The notes under the pieces were generated by a model that worked only from the letters and a program-made list of their open reading frames with translations, ran no database searches and was not told where the DNA came from. Below, piece by piece: positions 49,165 through 59,998 of a DNA stretch of 64,000 nucleotides; the first letter of the stretch is position 1, and the number at the start of each line of letters is the position of its first letter. This stretch comes from Euryodendron excelsum (lineage: Eukaryota > Streptophyta > Magnoliopsida > Ericales > Pentaphylacaceae): the NCBI GenBank assembly GCA_033060915.1, contig CM065377.1, forward strand, positions 54,203,683-54,267,682, read 5' to 3'. The position numbers and the translations under genes are program-made.

Positions 49165-49670
49165 TGTCTAAACATGAGACGAGAATATTAGAGGATAATA
49201 CATGTTGTAATCCATTTGTATTTGACTACGGATAGTGAATGTGCAAACTTGTCATTCTAATTAAAGGTGTAAACCAATTATTTCATGCATGCTACATGAC
49301 TACGGATCACTCTGTGCAAACCGATAATGGATTGTAGTTCATAAGACTCTCGTGTGACTGTCTCATTCTATAATAAAGAAGATATCAATAAAGGAGAAAG
49401 AGAAAGTAAAACACAACAAACTCGATTACACATACCTCACAACCCACTGAGATGAAAAATAACTAATGGTCACAGTCTTCTACCGCCTTTAATAAGAACA
49501 AAAAAAGCCATCAAGGTGAAAAATAACAATGTCACTTAGTAACATTACAAAAGTACCATAAATATGATTGTGAGTATATTTAACTTCTCTCATCTATGTT
49601 ATATTGATAACTACTTGCTCTTTGGTTCTGTGCATTGCATTTTACTGACGTTCCAGATCTATCATACACT
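49165..49670. other. Spacer between the two MULE genes
   Basis: AT-rich spacer of about 500 bp between the transposase stop and the PMD gene ATG. It probably contains the 3' UTR of the first gene and the promoter of the second. No clear motif is assigned. Confidence 0.5.
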
Positions 49671-52472
49671 ATGGCATCACAACGACGACCTGGTGGGCCC
49701 ATTGATCCTAGTGTACTTACCTTACAGGAGATTCATCGCTCACAGGTCGTGTGGGACGAGGGGGTAAGTTTTATAAAACTTGTACGTAATATAGAAAATA
49801 GTTCACATTTGTTTTTTTAATAAGTACTACCAATTTTGAACACTTTTTTTTTATTTGATGGACAGTGTGATGAGCCTATTAATTGTCGTCGGGGAGACAC
49901 GGGTATATTCGACGATGATGTATACCCCTGCATTATTCCATATTTGATCCGTGCGGATTTTTACGGTGTATATCGTGTAGGTAGGATTTAGTATGATCAT
50001 GCTTTGCTCATAGCCATGGTAGAGAGATGGCGACAGGAGACACACACCTTTCACTTGCCTGTCGGGGAGGCGACGATTACATTACAAGATGTCTGCATCA
50101 TATATGGTCTTTCGATTAATGGCAGGGCTGTTACAGGTTAGGAATTTCAGTTTACAATTACAGTTTAGATTATAATAAATTGCACAATTTATTTGATGAC
50201 ATTATTTAAATACACGCATTCTTTTATTATGTTATACACGTTTTTATGTCATTTCCAATCATTGAATTTCATTTTACTAACTTTTTGCAAGTCCCTCCGG
50301 CCCGTTGACACCACAGGATTGGGCCCTTTTATTTATGCAGCTTTTCGGGGTTGCACTCGAGGTTGAATATTTCAAAAAAGGTTTGCTCAGGCTTAAGTGG
50401 TTAAGTCAGACATTTGGGGCATTTGCTGATGATACTGATGAAATCACAGTAGAATGCCATGCTCAGGCATTTATACTGAGACTCATTGGCGGGGTCATGA
50501 TGCCAGATCACTCTGTACCCTATTCAGGCCCATGTACTTACCATTGATAGCTGACCTTGATACTTGTGGCGATTTTAGCTGGGGTAGTGCAGTTCTTGCA
50601 TCATTGTACAGAGGGTTATGTCGTGCCGCTCGTCCCACTTGTTCTGAGCTTATTGGCCCGCTTACATTGCTACAGGTATGCAAACTATTATTTTTTTTAC
50701 TAATGTTGTTATTCCATATCAACGATCATATCCTTCCATATTGACACTGAGATTCATTCAGATTTAGGTGTGGGAGCGATTTCCTATTATCGCACCTATA
50801 CGTAATTCGATTTCCATTACACGTGCACAAGAGTCACTTATTATTGGGGAACACGCGTTTCCTGCTGGACCATTAGGGGGTAGGTGGCATGACGATTTCC
50901 TCCTCACAGACGTCTCCACCCATGTGCTCCTTGTATACAGGGATCAGTTGGACCGACTTCGGCCCGATGATGTAAGTTATACATTGACAATACATCTTAC
51001 ATTGTTACATTTGGGTTGTACAATACATGACAATTGATTGTATGTTTTATATTATTCAGTTTTGTTGGACCCCATGCGAGACCCATATGGATGCATTGCC
51101 CCCCTATTGCTTTGCTGGGATGGACGTTTGGAGGGCAGTGGTTCCTCTCGTGTGCTTTGAAATTGTAGAGTTCCATCTACCTGATCGAGTGATGCGCCAG
51201 TTTAAGATGAGACAGAACATACCAGACCATCCGAACACCAGGAGGGACTTGCATAGAGTGGATCGACGGGGGAGGACTAGAATAGATTGGAGTGATTATC
51301 ATGCAAGGTACATAGAACTCTGGTCACACAGGATGGCCTATGTAGTTGATAGTGAGATTTATGATAGACGTATGTCCTCTGTTGATCCTTACATGACTTG
51401 GTACAGAAGCATCACTCGCCTCCACATTGGGAATCCACTTAGGCGCACAGAGATAGGTTATTCAGGTGTCGGAGGCACCATAGAGTTGATGGTATGTGTT
51501 GTTAAATATTGAATACCAAAATTTTATTTCGATGTCATAATACATCCCATTAATTTGTATTTTCAGGCAGAAGCATGGGCGGATGTATATGAAAGTAGAA
51601 CACGCGTTTTACATGACTTCCCTAATACGGAGTCAATGTAGGAGATTTATCACATACAGGAACGTGCCATGGCTTCTTTATCTCTCCTACAGCAGTCGGA
51701 CCGTGTCCCACAGCATCGACGTCGTACCCGCGATGCCACGCATTTTGCTACCCCAACACCTGGTGTGCCGCACGACATGCCACCTCATCCCACCCCTGCA
51801 CGTCGATCCACCTCTTCGATACCTTCTTTCGTTCATGGTGGATATAGTGCAGGGTACGTCACACTTACACCATACAGCTATGCCACTCAAAGTTTCGGGA
51901 CAATGTCACATAGGCCAGCGTTTCCTACCGAGGAATACCTTGGCATACATGATACTTCCAGGACATCACATCGTCGGTCGGCCCATCACGTCTCTCCAGT
52001 TATGTTTCAGACTGACCTAGGGTTTAGTTACGATCCATTCGTAGGTGGCAGTTTTGGACAGGTGAGTTATGATTTTCACAGTGGATACCCATCATCGACT
52101 TATGGGGCAGGGTCGTCACAGGTGACTCATGATTTCCACAGTGGCCACCCTTCATTGACTTATAAGGTAGGGCCATCATACGTGACTCATGACTTTCAGA
52201 GCGGCCACCATTCATCGACTTATGCGCCAGGGCCATCACACGTGAGTCATGATTTTCACAGTGGCTACCCTTCATTGAGTTGTGGGATAGGGCCATCACA
52301 GGTTCATCAGGATAATGAAGAGTTGGTAGTAGTGAGTGATGAGGACGAGCAGGCAGAGGTGGGTGTTGACAGAGGACAGAGTGGTCAGGACCAGCAACAG
52401 GATTTGGGGGTTCGTAGAGGACTGAGAACCCGACGGGCTCGAACATGTTTCACAGGGGGGCGTTTAGGGTGA
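49671..52472 (+). pseudogene. MULE-borne plant mobile domain (PMD) gene, disrupted
   Basis: About seven exons: 49671-49763, 49866-50136, about 50292-50675, 50768-50971, 51060-51491 and 51567-52472, with a frame problem inside the third block. PMD hallmarks are FADDTDEITVECHAQAFILR, LIGGVMMPD, PLIADLDTCGDFSWGSAVLA, YRGLCRAARP, WERFPIIAP, FCWTPCE, DRVMRQFKMRQNIPDHP and RYIELW. Such proteins (MAIN/MAIL1 relatives, often mislabelled phosphatase 7 long form) act in silencing and genome stability in Arabidopsis. Lesions are an in-frame TAG at 49989 where relatives have Gln, a shift near 50290-50300, another near 50520, and a TAG at 51639. The C-terminus carries four 20-residue repeats and a basic end (RRGLRTRRARTC). 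It has the same orientation as the transposase gene. Confidence 0.85.
52062..52301 (+). repeat. Four 60-bp tandem repeats in the PMD gene
   Basis: Four exact-length units (52062-52121, 52122-52181, 52182-52241, 52242-52301), each encoding 20 residues of the pattern VxHDFHSGxPSxTYxxGPSx. The period keeps the frame. Units differ by several substitutions, so they are not very recent. Confidence 0.93.
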
Positions 52473-53099
52473 TTATTGTTCAGTAGGTTTCATTAGTATT
52501 ATGTATTACTATTATCTATTGTATGCGTTTTACCCCCAGATACGTGATGTCGTTTTTATTTGCATGTATTATCTATTGTAGGTGGTATGATATCACTTTC
52601 CATTTTTTTTTAATAATTTTGCAGCGAACTCACCATACATAGGTATATATTAAATTTTAAGACAGGTACAATAGTAAAAAATCATATAACAAGTTTAATG
52701 TTATAAATAAGTAAGGAAGCGAGCAAAACATATATATAAGGTTATGATATGGAATTTGGTGTTTAGGATGATCATTATTAGGGTTAGCGTTATGGTTGTG
52801 TTGTTACGAACATGGTCCATAAAACTTAATTTTGTTTTTAAGGTTAGGGCTAGGAGTTATTTTGTTAGCGAAAAAAATTATATGCTACAAATTGTTATTT
52901 TCATTTAAGATAATTACAACATTTAGGGGTTCTATGAATTTTCTGACATTACAAGAAATATAATTTCGTAAGCAAACTGTTTATGTTTCTTTAGCTATTA
53001 TATAATAAAATTTTTAAAATAAAAAGAGCCTATATAAAACTTTCAAAGACAAAAAAAAAAAAATATTACACATGAATGAAAATTTAAAAAAAAAATTTC

Positions 53100-53420
53100 C
53101 TACATTAAATTTAATTATTTTACTCATTATTATTATTATTATTTTTACTAAACTCTAAACTCTTAACATAGTTTCGATTCTAATATTTTATTACTAATTA
53201 CTAACATATTTTTAAATTTAATTATTTAATCATTATTATTTTTACTAAACTAATTTGTAACATATTTTAAATTTAATTATTTAATCATTATTATTTTTAC
53301 TAAATTAATTACTAACAAAATTTTAAATTTAATTATTTTACTCATTATTATTTTTACTAAACTCTTATAACAATTTTGATTTTATACATTTAAATAAAAC
53401 TATTTTTATTTTAAATAAAA
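53100..53420 (-). repeat. AT-rich tandem repeats, right side of MULE (inverted)
   Basis: TTTAAATTTAATTATTTAAT, CATTATTATTTTTACTAAAC and TTTGATTTTATACATTTAAA units, the inverse of the left-hand array at 45180-46230. Confidence 0.8.
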
Positions 53421-53583
53421 TATAGAATTAGTTATTTTAAACAAAATATAGAAAGAATATAGAATTAATTAGAAGGGAGAAAAGAGTATAAAAGAAAATA
53501 GAATTTTTTAGTTAGAGAAAAAAGAATATAAAATTAATTAAAAGAAGGATTAGTGGGATTGAAATATAAAAAATTAGTTAGGA

Positions 53584-53593
53584 GGGGGGGGGG
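53584..53593 (+). repeat. Poly-G tract, right subterminal region of MULE
   Basis: A G run followed by a G-rich stretch (GGGCGGGGGGTGGGTAGGCG), mirroring the C-tracts at 44009-44171 in inverted orientation. Confidence 0.8.
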
Positions 53594-53669
53594 TGTGTTT
53601 GGGAAAGGGTCATTGGGCGGGGGGTGGGTAGGCGGGGAGTAATAAAGAAAAGAAAAAATCAATTGTGAA

Positions 53670-53875
53670 AACGCAGGCTTGGCCTTTGTTTTCTGACAAA
53701 ACGCTTCTCCCAACTGCGTTTTGTCAGAAAATACACTCTCAACCCACGTTTTGTCACAAAACGCACTTTCGACTCGCGTTTTTTTAATAATTTTTTTCCT
53801 CTTTTGTTCTAGTACAGAAAATACATTTTAGGGTTGCGTTTTCTCTAAAAACGCAACTCCAAATTGCATTTTATA
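53670..53875 (-). repeat. Subterminal hairpin array, right
   Basis: Several AAAACGC(A/T) and TGCGTTTT motifs, including CTGACAAAACGC and CTGCGTTTTGTCAG, with some decayed copies. It is the counterpart of the array at 43730-43988. Confidence 0.7.
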
Positions 53876-53952
53876 TTATTTAGGAAATAACTTTTTGGCT
53901 TTGATTATTTTGAAAAATAAGTTTTTTAATTTATTTATTTTGAAAAAAACCC
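53841..53952 (-). repeat. MULE right terminal inverted repeat
   Basis: Ends TTATTTTGAAAAAAACCC. Inverted, it matches 43649-43760 with about ten to fifteen differences. Confidence 0.88.
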
Positions 53953-54101
53953 TGATGTAAAACCGATAATAAATCCAACGGTAAAACTCACCTCACAAAT
54001 TTTTTTTCAAAGCTTTTCAAATTTCAACTGTTCTTCAGTCTTTCGTACGAAAGGAGAAGCCCCTCTTTTATGGGTAAGTGTCCCCGGTCATAAATACCAC
54101 A

Positions 54102-54133
<32 letters not shown>

Positions 54134-55938
54134 GCTCTCTTTCTCATTAATATATGGTACAACTTTTTTAAAAGGATAATATTATATAAATAAAATTTTT
54201 TTATAATGATGTAATTAAATAAGAATCATTTATATAAAAATAAAATACTTATCATGATAACTCTTATTTATACAAATATCACTATCATATCATTTTAGTT
54301 AATTTTTTTAAAAAATAACATTTTCCTTCTTAAAATGAATGCCTAGACTCTAGACCCACAGAAGTTAAACAAAATTTACCACCCTTTCTCCATTTTTTAC
54401 TCTCTTTGCATATACAAAAAGAGGAATCACGTTCTGTAGACTAGGAGTTGTTGGCCCACTAACCATTACACTTTGTATTAATTAGTTTTGTGTATTACTA
54501 TGCATTAAGAAGTTTAGTAACCTTAAAAGTAAAAAATTGAACATAATAATATATTATTTATTTATATATTTATAATGTTACGTTCAATCTTGATTAATTT
54601 GATAGTTGAACCAATAATCTTTAATGGGGTTAACTTGATCTGCTTAACGATTTAATTTTTAAAACATTGATGTAAACATGCATGGCAATCACGTGATTTT
54701 AATCACACCTTAATCCACTCATTTTCTTCGCCGGCCATTAATGATAATTAAATGCTTTGTCCCCCTGATAGTCCAACAATCATAAGCTAAATGTGTTTGA
54801 CTAAACTGCAGTTGGATGTACGTACCCAATTGGATGTACGTACCGGTATGAACATGCCTAGCTACTCAAGATTCCTCCAACATATCTTTAATGGTATGTT
54901 TGGATTCCCATTTTATAGGGTAAAAAAAATGAAAAAGAAAAAGAAAAAGAAAAGATAATGATATGTTTGGATTAAGAAATTAAAAAAGTAAAAGAAGAAA
55001 AAAAAAATGAGAGATTCTAAGCTCTTACTTATTTTTTTTATTTTATATTTTTTTACTTTTCACTTTCTTTCACAACTAAAGATAATTTTATATTCTTTTT
55101 TCTTAGCAAATTCAAGATCTAAAGCTATGTTATCTAGAACGCGGGTCGTTTTAGTACGTGAAACGAGAATAAAAATGTGGTTCGTCACATATTTTAAAAT
55201 ATGGAACGTTAGAGGTAGACTTCTATGAAGTATACTATTAGAATTAAAATATTTCTAGAAGAATTTTCTACAACAATCATACATTTAATAAAACATAATT
55301 TATGTTTTTTCAAATTAATAATTTAAAAACACATTTTAGAAGTACTATGACTCTTTTTTTACATATTGTTATACCAAAATTCTATTTTTCTTATATTTTT
55401 ATTCATTGTAATTGATTTTTTTTCTTCGTTAGGTGACCTTTAAAGATATAAATAGATAAAAAGTTTGGGATCGCTTTAGATCGCTAAATTCACTATTTTG
55501 GAATGCTAGAGTACCATGTTTTAGAATACCGTTCAAAAAACGTAATTTGCTAGAGTAGTAGAGTATTATGGTAACACAGATCTAAACACAACGTAAGTAG
55601 TACTACGTTGGAGTACAAGTGTCTCAGTAATCTCAGACATACTTCAACTCCTTGAATTTGGCACATTTGACCTTTAAAAAAAAAAAAAATCCAGTTATGG
55701 CAGACATGGGAAAGCAGCAAAGTGTTTATTCGGCACGAAGTGCTCTTTTAGATCAAAGAGCAAGAAACCAACCCAGTATTTTGCAGATTTTGATCCTATA
55801 AAGGGCCATAGAGATCATATCACCAGTGGTTGGACTATTCCACGGCATAAGAGGGGCTCCTTCAAAGTGTTTCCCAATGCTCACGAGCTTCCTCATTCTT
55901 TAATTCGGACCCAGGAGTCTCGAGTCTCTCTAGTAGCT

Positions 55939-56240
55939 ATTTTTGGTGGAAAGCATAATAGAAGAAACTCATGAACTGAAGACACAGAAGAGTGCAAGGC
56001 TGCAGAAAATCAAAAACCATTTTCATTAGGAAAATGCTATTCTTCCAAAAGAATATGTAACAAAGAATCCACCAAAATTAAGTGGTAGTGACATTATTTT
56101 AATTAAAAACTATCACGATTGATGTATTTTTATTTAAAAGTAAATGACGATAATTTCATCACATTATTCTAATAATAAATTTTGTATAAATTTTTTGTTC
56201 GTATAACATATTAACTTACATAAAAGAGCAACCACCGGCA
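55939..56240. repeat. Short direct duplication, copy 1
   Basis: TTTTGGTGGAAAGCATAATA through GAAGACACAGAAGAGTGCAA, then, after a MITE-like insertion, CATAAAAGAGCAACCACC. It matches 57133-57335 in order. Confidence 0.65.
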
Positions 56241-57132
56241 AAACCAAGAGATCGAGTCAAGGTTGCTCATTATATAAACTATTCGACCAATGATGGTCGA
56301 GTAGAATTCCATTGATGTAGAAAGTCATGAAATACCTTTCGTTTGCATATCTCCCAGAAGGAATTCCATTGACGTGGAAAGTAATGAAATATTCCTAAAT
56401 GGATTCTTTATGAATACATGGAGAAGGGGTATTCAAATCTGATGGCTGAAGTCCAATGTTCACTTGATTTAAAATTCATTGACTTTATATAGCTTAATGC
56501 ATGCAACTATATCTGATATTTGAGAACACATTGAATTTTCAATAGATTTTTTCTTTCTTTCTTTTCACCACATAAAATATTAGAGCGCTATGAAATATAT
56601 TGTGACCAACTAAAATTTGTCACAAAAAGTACACCTACTGTGAGAAAAAATTAATTTTTGTGACAAACCAAAGTTTCGTTGCTATTGTTTGTTGAATTAA
56701 ACATCCTTAAAAAATAAATTTCTTAGCAAAAGCTCGTTTTGTTGGATTATTTGGTGAATCACAAAATAAATCTCTAATTTTAAAACTATGCTTCATGAAC
56801 TCGACTGGGGCTCTATTGTGCTTCGTCAATGTGGAATGTAAACCTATGATTTTATATTTGGAATGCAAAGTATGTCGACCTGGGGTCTGGAAACCGCAAA
56901 CAAGCCTAAAATTCTAGATCTGGAATGCAAAATTCCTTGTGACTGAGGAAAACTTTAGTTGAGAACAAGAGATTAAGAGAGAAGCTAAAACTTCAAAAGA
57001 AAAGAGAGTGAGACCCATACACAAACAGAGAGAGAAGAATAAAGGAGAGTTTATGAGACAACCATAGGAACACCAAGGACAGAATGAGTCTTAGAGTAAG
57101 ATAACATTTATGACCAGTCTGTCCAGCTGCCA

Positions 57133-57335
57133 CTTTTGGTGGAAAGCATCGTAGAAGAAACTGAAGACACAGAAGAGTGCAAGGCTGTAGAAAACGAAAA
57201 ACCACATTTCCGCATTAAGAATATGTTTTGCTTTTAGAAAATTTGTATAAAAAATCTCATCAGAATATTATGTTAATGTTATTCAACTATATTATTATGG
57301 TAATAGATTAACTAGCATAAAAGAGCAACCACTTG
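57133..57335. repeat. Short direct duplication, copy 2
   Basis: TTTTGGTGGAAAGCATCGTA through GAAGACACAGAAGAGTGCAA and on to CATAAAAGAGCAACCACT. It is the partner of 55939-56240. Confidence 0.65.
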
Positions 57336-57623
57336 GACCTGATGGTAATACATTAATTAATTTGATCTGGATTGGAATTGAATTTGAAATTGAAATGGGG
57401 ACTTACTGTCTTTAGGAAGATATGCCGACTAGAATAGGACCGAGCAATGCCACAAAAATATTTTGGTCATTTTGCCTTTGTTGGGTTCAGTGGGCCCGCA
57501 AAGCGATTGATTGATTGGATTGAGTCTGAAAAATTAATTTGAGCTTGAATATGTTTGTATTTGTTTCAATATGAGTCCGAATGGACAGAGATTATCGAGT
57601 AGGCAAAAATGGGGTGCTTCTAG

Positions 57624-58480
57624 TTGTCACGCCCCATAACCCGGCCTATACGGATTTAGGGTACATGACCGGCCAGTAGCAAGGCTACATAAGGCCGCGT
57701 TACTTAAACTGGTTGATCACCTGTGCATAATCATTTATAATTATGCATAATCGTCGAAAATAGAAGTTTTGATAACTTGAAAACATAATCCGTGTCATAC
57801 ATGGTAGAGTTGTGCCTAATCCCCAAACATAATATACATAAGGATCAAATCAATGTCCCCCAAAGTTATAGTATTATATCATTACAAAATATTGGGCCAA
57901 GCCCTCAAACATTACATAAATTATAGGCCCGTGGGTCGTAGCTCAAAATCTACATATGGCCTCGCTTTAAGGTTTCCCGGATTGGCTAGTTGAAAATCAT
58001 TTGAGAAAACGTAAGCTAATGCTTAGTGAATAACAATGATGCATGGGCGAGAAAATATCATGGACCAGCAATTATATCCAACGTACATGGATAGAGAGTC
58101 ATTTATACATAAGGAAATGAGTTTTTAAACGTTTAAAGCGTAGGCTTGGAACTCATAGGAAATGTAAACATCATTTGAAACATAGTATCATAAGAACAGA
58201 TGCAACATAACATTATGCTTGATAAAGCACTTGATAACTTGTCGCAAAACATCTAAACATATTATGGTTCTCGGTTCAAAACATAAGTGTGCTACAATTC
58301 GACATATGAGCTAGGCTCCATAGTAACCATATAGGTCACGCTAAGGCTTTTTAGGCCAGGGACGTCTCCCAACATAGATAGTTTATTTCCCGTCCCCTAT
58401 CGTAGGACTATCAGACCAGATTAAGGTCTTGCCACGAGAAGACCTGAGTTGGCACCATACATTAGAAACTTAGCATCTCT
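57624..58480. repeat. Anonymous dispersed-repeat segment
   Basis: More GC-rich than its neighbours and without an open frame. Phrases such as AAGGTCTTGCCACGAGAAGA and CCTGAGTTGGCACCATAC look like non-coding retroelement sequence, but no long terminal repeat pair, primer-binding site or polypurine tract was found. Confidence 0.35.
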
Positions 58481-58517
58481 TTTCATTTAACATTATAATC
58501 CATGGTTTTCATTTATA

Positions 58518-59998
58518 AAGCCATTAATGGTGCATGAATCAGGAGAATTAAAAGAGAAAAAAAAATATCAAATGCACTGATAGTGTAAATTTGTTTAACA
58601 CAAGCAAGTACTAAAATACAACATATATCTATAAGTATTGTTTGTTTATGCTGTATTTAAATTCTAAAAGATACTGTGTCATACTCTGATACTCTACTTA
58701 TGTAAAAATATTCTATAATATCAGTGCATCAAAACCAAACTAAAACAATATTACTACTTTGCAAGTAAAGGATTTCCTCTAATCTAGAAAAAATATTTAG
58801 TACTACGGTAATATCACGTTATTATAATGACATAATATAACAGACTAATAATATATAATTATATAATTATATAAATTTCAATCATAATATTGTGTTTAAA
58901 ATTTAAATTTTCTTGTGACAACGTATCAAACTGCTCGAATGGGTGGAAAATCCATATCCTTTTAAAAAAAAGGATGTACCTAAAGGAACAATGCTTTGGT
59001 GGCTTTACGATAGGGTCTAGGAGAACTAGTAGGCAAGCAGCCTTATCCCAACTTTTTTGTTGTGGAGAGACTGGTTCCTATGACATGATCTCAGGCCACA
59101 GCGCCGAATGGTTAAGTACTTGCTATCGCGCCACATCACAAACTCTAAAAGTAGGAAAAGAATTTTAGTATTATGAGTTACTCAATATTTATTTCTATTA
59201 TACTTTGTTATGTGATATATTTTTTTTAATTTTTTTTATTTTATCAAAATTCAAATTGTTAGTGTAATGAAATAATATATTTCACAATTTAATAGAAATG
59301 TCTTAAGAACAAAACTAATATTAAAAATTCACAAATTGCGGGACAAATCAGGTTCTTATTATTTTTAAATGATGCTTATAATTAGCGTCCATGTGTTTCA
59401 GAACAAGTCACTGGAACGAGACTTTGGATGGAGGTTCTTGTTAAATATTCTGTTTGCAAGTTGATTTTCAAAATAATAATAATAATATGGTAAGTTAGCT
59501 TTTTAGGTGTTCATGGCTGCCTTACAAAACTAATTTTACGTGGTTGGTGTTATTGAATTTATTTTGGAGCTTATATGGATAATGTGAAATTTTTTTTCGT
59601 ACCAGTAAAGCACCAAAATACGACATGTGTCTTTCAGAGTTTAAGTACAATATAAAAGAGTAAGACTTATTGATACAAGTGTAAAAAAATTAGGATATAG
59701 ATTTCTTCTAACGAGAATTCCTATTGACTTGTATATATGGCAGCATATTATTTGATCATGTATTTATATGTTTAATTTTTTGTTTTAATATTTTTTACCT
59801 ATATAATAATTCCATAAATAATGCTTAAGATCTAGATAGAATTTAAATAGATAGAGGAAAGATAAATAACCCAATTTTAATACATAGCAGCTTAGTGTGT
59901 TATCACGTATATAGGGCAAGAGGAATTCTTCCGATCTATGGTGAGTTATCCTTCTTCTCCTTCCTTTTCTCCTTTGACCAAGATACAGCATGTGTAAA
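58518..59998. repeat. Segmental direct duplication, copy 2
   Basis: Matches 39085-40366. It is longer by about 200 bp, mainly because of extra sequence around 59345-59500 that is absent from the first copy. Confidence 0.75.
58966..59142 (-). mobile_element. Au-like SINE (degenerate), copy in duplication 2
   Basis: Same element as at 39449-39600, with a slightly longer body that keeps GGCTGCTTGCCTACTAGTTC on the minus strand. An open frame on the plus strand across it (58890-59168) is accidental. Confidence 0.5.

Larger units (their letters stand above)
43648..53953 (+). mobile_element. 10.3-kb Mutator-like element with transposase and PMD gene
   Basis: Defined by terminal inverted repeats of about 110 bp (43649-43760 and 53841-53952), starting GGGTTTTTTCCCAAAATAAA at the left with a close inverse at the right. 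Candidate target duplications GATATAAAA (43640-43648) and GATGTAAAA (53954-53962) agree at eight of nine positions; the exact end is uncertain by one base. In order it holds the left repeat, a hairpin array, C-tracts, AT-rich tandem repeats, a MuDR-type transposase gene, a plant-mobile-domain gene, inverted AT-rich repeats, a G-tract, a hairpin array and the right repeat. Both genes carry frameshifts or stops, so it is probably no longer autonomous. Confidence 0.9.
43494..54669. mobile_element. MITE family B, copy 2, split by the MULE
   Basis: The left part (43494 to about 43647) begins CAATGTTTTAAAAATCGA and contains CGGTTCAATCG and GAACCGGTC motifs. The right part (about 53954-54669) ends CGATTTAATTTTTAAAACATTG. 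The outer flanks are ATGTCAAC (43486-43493) and ATGTAAAC (54670-54677), a 7-of-8 match. The ends match copy 1 at 10135-10510. Its own sequence adds up to about 870 bp, longer than copy 1, because the right part holds extra material including a CT tract (about 54105-54140). Confidence 0.7.
54670..58517. other. Intergenic, repeat-derived region
   Basis: No convincing gene. It contains MITE-like starts near 54895 (ATGTTTGGATTCCC), a short duplicated block (55939-56240 and 57133-57335), a MITE-like insertion at about 56032-56215, and anonymous dispersed-repeat text from about 57624 (GTCACGCCCCATAACCCGGC) to 58470. The latter looks like part of a larger retroelement that I cannot classify. Confidence 0.45.

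Noticed and set aside
52062..52301. CRISPR-like array
   Set aside because: Four adjacent 60-bp units without unique spacers, inside a coding exon of a plant transposon.
52024..52446. 140-codon minus-strand frame with internal repeats
   Set aside because: Antisense reading of the 60-bp tandem repeats in the PMD gene; the plus frame continues the PMD exon.
57624..58480. Possible LTR retrotransposon terminal repeat
   Set aside because: No second copy, primer-binding site or polypurine tract in the window, so only an anonymous repeat is claimed.
58890..59168. 92-codon plus-strand frame
   Set aside because: Runs across a degenerate SINE in the segmental duplicate; the frame is not conserved in the other copy.
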